Source: JAJPHI01 sp035541875
Lineage (GTDB): Bacteria; Desulfobacterota; Binatia; Binatales; Binataceae
Assembly: GCA_035541875.1 (NCBI GenBank)
Contig: DATKML010000011.1
Location: 1 to 64,000, forward strand
Reading direction: 5' to 3'
DNA: 64,000 bases
The translations under genes and the position numbers were made by a program. Shown piece by piece: positions 61,867 through 64,000 of the stretch. The notes below the pieces were generated by a model. That model did no database searches, had not been told where the DNA came from, and worked only from the letters and a program-made list of their open reading frames with translations. Each line of letters begins with the position of its first letter. The first letter of the stretch is position 1.

Positions 61867-63051
61867 ATGGAAAAACGCCAGGTTCCCTATCATCGCCCCG
61901 CGATCGGTCCCGATGAAGAGCGCGAGGTGCTGGAAGCGCTGCGCTCCGGCTGGATTACGACCGGACCCAAAGCCAAGAAGTTCGAACAGGATTTCGCTCA
62001 GTATGTCGGCGCGCGGCATTCGCTCGCGGTCTCCCATTGCACCGGCGCGCTTCATCTCGCGCTATGGGCGATTGGAATCAAGGCCGGCGACGAGATCATC
62101 ACCACGCCTTTCACCTTCACGGCTACGGCTGAAGTGATGGGTTATCTCGGCGCGCGTCCGGTCTTTGTCGATATCGACCCCGATACCTTCAATATAGATC
62201 CCGCACGAATCGAAGCTGCCCTCGCCAGCGGCAAGTATCGTAACGTGCGCGCGATTATGCCGGTCCATTTCGCCGGTCACGCCTGCGATATGGATCGCAT
62301 CATGAAGACCGCAAAACAGTACGGCTTGCGGGTTATCGAGGATGCGGCCCACGCCGTCGATTCATCGCGAGTTTATAACGGGCGGATGACCAAGATCGGG
62401 ACGATCAGCGATATCTCCTGCTTCAGCTTTTACGCGACTAAAAATATCACCAGCGCCGAGGGCGGGATGATCACGACCGAGGACGATGCACTTGCTGCGA
62501 AAATTGGGGTCGCCAGCCTGCACGGGATGGATCGCAACGCCTGGAAGCGTTACGACTCGAGCGGTTCGTGGTTTTACGAAATCCACGACCTCGGCTTCAA
62601 GTACAACCTCTCCGACGTGCATGCAGCGATCGGGCTCGCGCAACTGCGGCGCTCACCTGAACTGACGGGTCGCCGTCGTGAGATTGCGCGTCGCTACAAC
62701 GAAGCCTTCGCGAGTAATCCTGCGCTCCAGATTCCTCATACCGAAGAGGGCATCGAGCACGCCTGGCATCTCTACGTTCTGCGGCTACGTCTCGACCGGT
62801 TGAAGATCGATCGCGCGCAGTTTGTCGATAAGCTGAAACAGCGCGGCGTCGGAACCTCAGTCCATTGTATCCCGCTGCATACGATGGATTATTACCAGAA
62901 GCAGTATGGCTATAAGACCGGCGATTACCCGATCGCCGAGGATGTCTACAGCCGATGCTTCTCGTTGCCGATCTATCCGCTGATGTCCGACGACGATATC
63001 GCGTACGTGATCGAGACCGTGTCCGCGATCACCAGCGAGTTTCGCAAGTAA
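61867..63051 (+). CDS. DegT/DnrJ/EryC1/StrS-family aminotransferase
   Basis: A 394-residue PLP-dependent sugar aminotransferase. It begins VPYHRPAIGPDEEREVLEAL and SGWITTGPKAKKFEQDFAQY, followed by SHCTGALHLALWAIGIKAGD, ITTPFTFTATAEVMGYLGA and VFVDIDPDTFNID. PLP lysine Lys192 is in CFSFYATKNITSAEGG. The end has HAWHLYVLRLRLDRLKIDRA and VGTSVHCIPLHTMDYYQ. Such enzymes make amino sugars for glycans or surface polymers. No other sugar gene is nearby, although the window ends soon after. Its stop lies 2 nt from the stop of the convergent MaoC gene. Confidence 0.95.
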   Translation: MEKRQVPYHRPAIGPDEEREVLEALRSGWITTGPKAKKFEQDFAQYVGARHSLAVSHCTGALHLALWAIGIKAGDEIITTPFTFTATAEVMGYLGARPVFVDIDPDTFNIDPARIEAALASGKYRNVRAIMPVHFAGHACDMDRIMKTAKQYGLRVIEDAAHAVDSSRVYNGRMTKIGTISDISCFSFYATKNITSAEGGMITTEDDALAAKIGVASLHGMDRNAWKRYDSSGSWFYEIHDLGFKYNLSDVHAAIGLAQLRRSPELTGRRREIARRYNEAFASNPALQIPHTEEGIEHAWHLYVLRLRLDRLKIDRAQFVDKLKQRGVGTSVHCIPLHTMDYYQKQYGYKTGDYPIAEDVYSRCFSLPIYPLMSDDDIAYVIETVSAITSEFRK

Positions 63052-63053
63052 GT

Positions 63054-63485
63054 CTATTCAGCCTTCGCGACGGCCTTCCGGTGGGTGAAGCGGTGGTCGA
63101 TTCTGGTGACGACCTCGCCGCTTTGATTGGTGAGTACGGTCCGAATCACCGTGAAGATGAGGCCGCCGCTGCGACCGGTCTTTTCGTATACTTCGGCGAC
63201 TTGCGACGATACGTGTAACTGGTCGCCGGCCCTAATCCGCTTCACGAAATCGAGTTCCATCGAGCCGAGCAGTCGCCGCTGATTCTGCGGCAGGTAATCA
63301 AAGATATCCTCCGCCGCCCGGATACTGCCCGAGATCGAGAGCGGCGCGATAATCGTACCGTCAGTATCGTGTTCGACCGGCACTCCGATCGATTTACAGA
63401 ATCCTTCGATCATCGCACCGCTAATCGTTACCGGCGTTGAAGATTCGAAGACTTTGCCTATCAGTTCGGAATCCAGTTCTGCCAT
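63054..63485 (-). CDS. MaoC-like (FAS1-type) dehydratase
   Basis: A 143-residue hot-dog-fold protein. Features: KVFESSTPVTISGAMIEGFC, GSMELDFVKRIRAGDQLHVS and SGGLIFTVIRTVLTNQSGEV, as in N-terminal-type MaoC dehydratases that hydrate or dehydrate acyl-CoA. In these proteins the catalytic Asp/His lie in a loop between the fold's first part and the long helix; the sequence here does not show the classic D-x4-H motif clearly, so a non-catalytic partner subunit is possible. Convergent with the aminotransferase gene. Confidence 0.8.
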   Translation of the reverse strand: MAELDSELIGKVFESSTPVTISGAMIEGFCKSIGVPVEHDTDGTIIAPLSISGSIRAAEDIFDYLPQNQRRLLGSMELDFVKRIRAGDQLHVSSQVAEVYEKTGRSGGLIFTVIRTVLTNQSGEVVTRIDHRFTHRKAVAKAE

Positions 63486-63598
63486 CGTTTCCTGTCTTTC
63501 ATCGCGGGCCCGATTGGTTTCGATTACTTGACGTGACGCGCCCGATGGGCGCAGCCTACCCGCAATCGGCCTGCATCGTGTGCAAGGAGAATAACATC

Positions 63599-64000
63599 AT
63601 GGCAGCACCGGCAAGCAACTACGAAATCGAAAGCAGCGATATTGAGTATCTGCGACACAACGGTAAGCCGCTACTCGCACGAGTCTTCAAACCTCAAGGC
63701 AAGGGACCGTTCCCAATTGTTGTCGAGATTCATGGTGGCGCATGGTGCCTGATGGATCGCACGAACGATACACCGGTGAATGAACCGCTCGCTCGCAGCG
63801 GCGTGGTGGTTATCGCGCTCGACTTTCGGATGCCCCCCGCTGCGCCCTATCCGGCTTCGATGGCTGACATCAATTACGGTATCCGCTGGGCGAAGGCTCA
63901 TGCAGCGGAGTTCGGTGGCACGGCGGATCGGGTCGGCGTGATGGGCAGTTCCAGCGGAGGCCATCAGGCGATGCTCTCCGCGATGCGCCCGCACGATCCA
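63599..64000 (+). CDS. Alpha/beta-hydrolase (hormone-sensitive-lipase type), N-terminal part
   Basis: A 134-codon frame cut by the window end. AAGGAG lies 9 nt before the ATG. The oxyanion motif HGGAW is at 45-49 and the nucleophile elbow MGSSSGGHQ places Ser118 in GSSSG (116-120). The N-terminal cap and RVFKPQGKGPFPIVVEIHG fit the lipase/esterase family IV (hormone-sensitive lipase-like). Unlike the other alpha/beta-hydrolase in this window, the nucleophile is intact. The C-terminal Asp and His lie outside the window. Confidence 0.9.
   Translation, partial: MAAPASNYEIESSDIEYLRHNGKPLLARVFKPQGKGPFPIVVEIHGGAWCLMDRTNDTPVNEPLARSGVVVIALDFRMPPAAPYPASMADINYGIRWAKAHAAEFGGTADRVGVMGSSSGGHQAMLSAMRPHDP

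Overview
The window looks like chromosome from an uncultured, high-GC, Gram-negative soil or sediment bacterium. Evidence seen directly: a cyclic beta-glucan synthase, a secreted c-type cytochrome, a LysM plus L,D-transpeptidase envelope enzyme, groES-groEL, a soluble NAD-dependent formate dehydrogenase, and many acyl-CoA and flavin (LLM-class) catabolic genes. By inference the mix resembles Deltaproteobacteria or Binatota-type lineages; no rRNA or tRNA gene is present to settle it.

Layout. 1-5.1 kb is gene-poor accessory DNA: the tail of an IS630-type transposase, weak short ORFs, a cassette of two paralogous 51-residue membrane proteins around a small helical protein, and a cytochrome c. 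5.4-14.3 kb is one giant gene for a cyclic beta-glucan synthase (2,939 residues). 14.6-19.4 kb holds an RRM protein with a strong terminator, small hypotheticals, groEL, groES and inorganic pyrophosphatase. 19.5-21.3 kb is a graveyard with wrecked sigma-54 activator and DUF4143-type genes and an Asp-box protein of doubtful completeness. 21.8-27.8 kb carries a polyphosphate-themed operon (Ppx/GppA, CHAD, SixA) followed by a radical SAM protein, an SH3-like exported protein and a small membrane protein. 27.8-32.6 kb has thiE coupled to an NtrC-type regulator, an ArsA-like ATPase and rmuC.

32.7-37.6 kb is a catabolic or detoxification block (amidohydrolase, LLM flavin monooxygenase, alpha/beta-hydrolase lacking its nucleophile serine, lactonase-type metallo-hydrolase, RibD-like reductase). 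37.6-39.5 kb is a probable small mobile island between two 31-bp imperfect direct repeats, with a gene interrupted by an in-frame TAA, a near-perfect 17-bp palindrome and a group of hairpins. 39.6-45.4 kb returns to catabolic genes (CmcJ-like, MDR reductase, CaiB-type CoA-transferase, cupin, acyl-CoA dehydrogenase, enoyl-CoA hydratase), with two copies of a dispersed repeat around the acyl-CoA dehydrogenase. 45.5-54.3 kb has a secreted phosphodiesterase, a DUF155 membrane protein and the fdsGBA-fdsD-fdhD formate dehydrogenase operon. 54.4-64 kb is mostly housekeeping: a nitrate-reductase-associated protein, thiD, a DUF6178-like protein, rlmE, a UvrD/PcrA helicase, an L,D-transpeptidase, a DegT aminotransferase, a MaoC-like dehydratase and the start of an esterase.

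Together the genes describe a versatile heterotroph that activates and beta-oxidises organic acids, can draw NADH from formate, and invests in envelope glucan and polyphosphate. A recurring local trait is extreme packing of convergent genes: six tail-to-tail pairs meet with -4 to +6 nt between stops. The least explained stretches are 37.6-39.5 kb and the 2.0-2.7 kb cassette.
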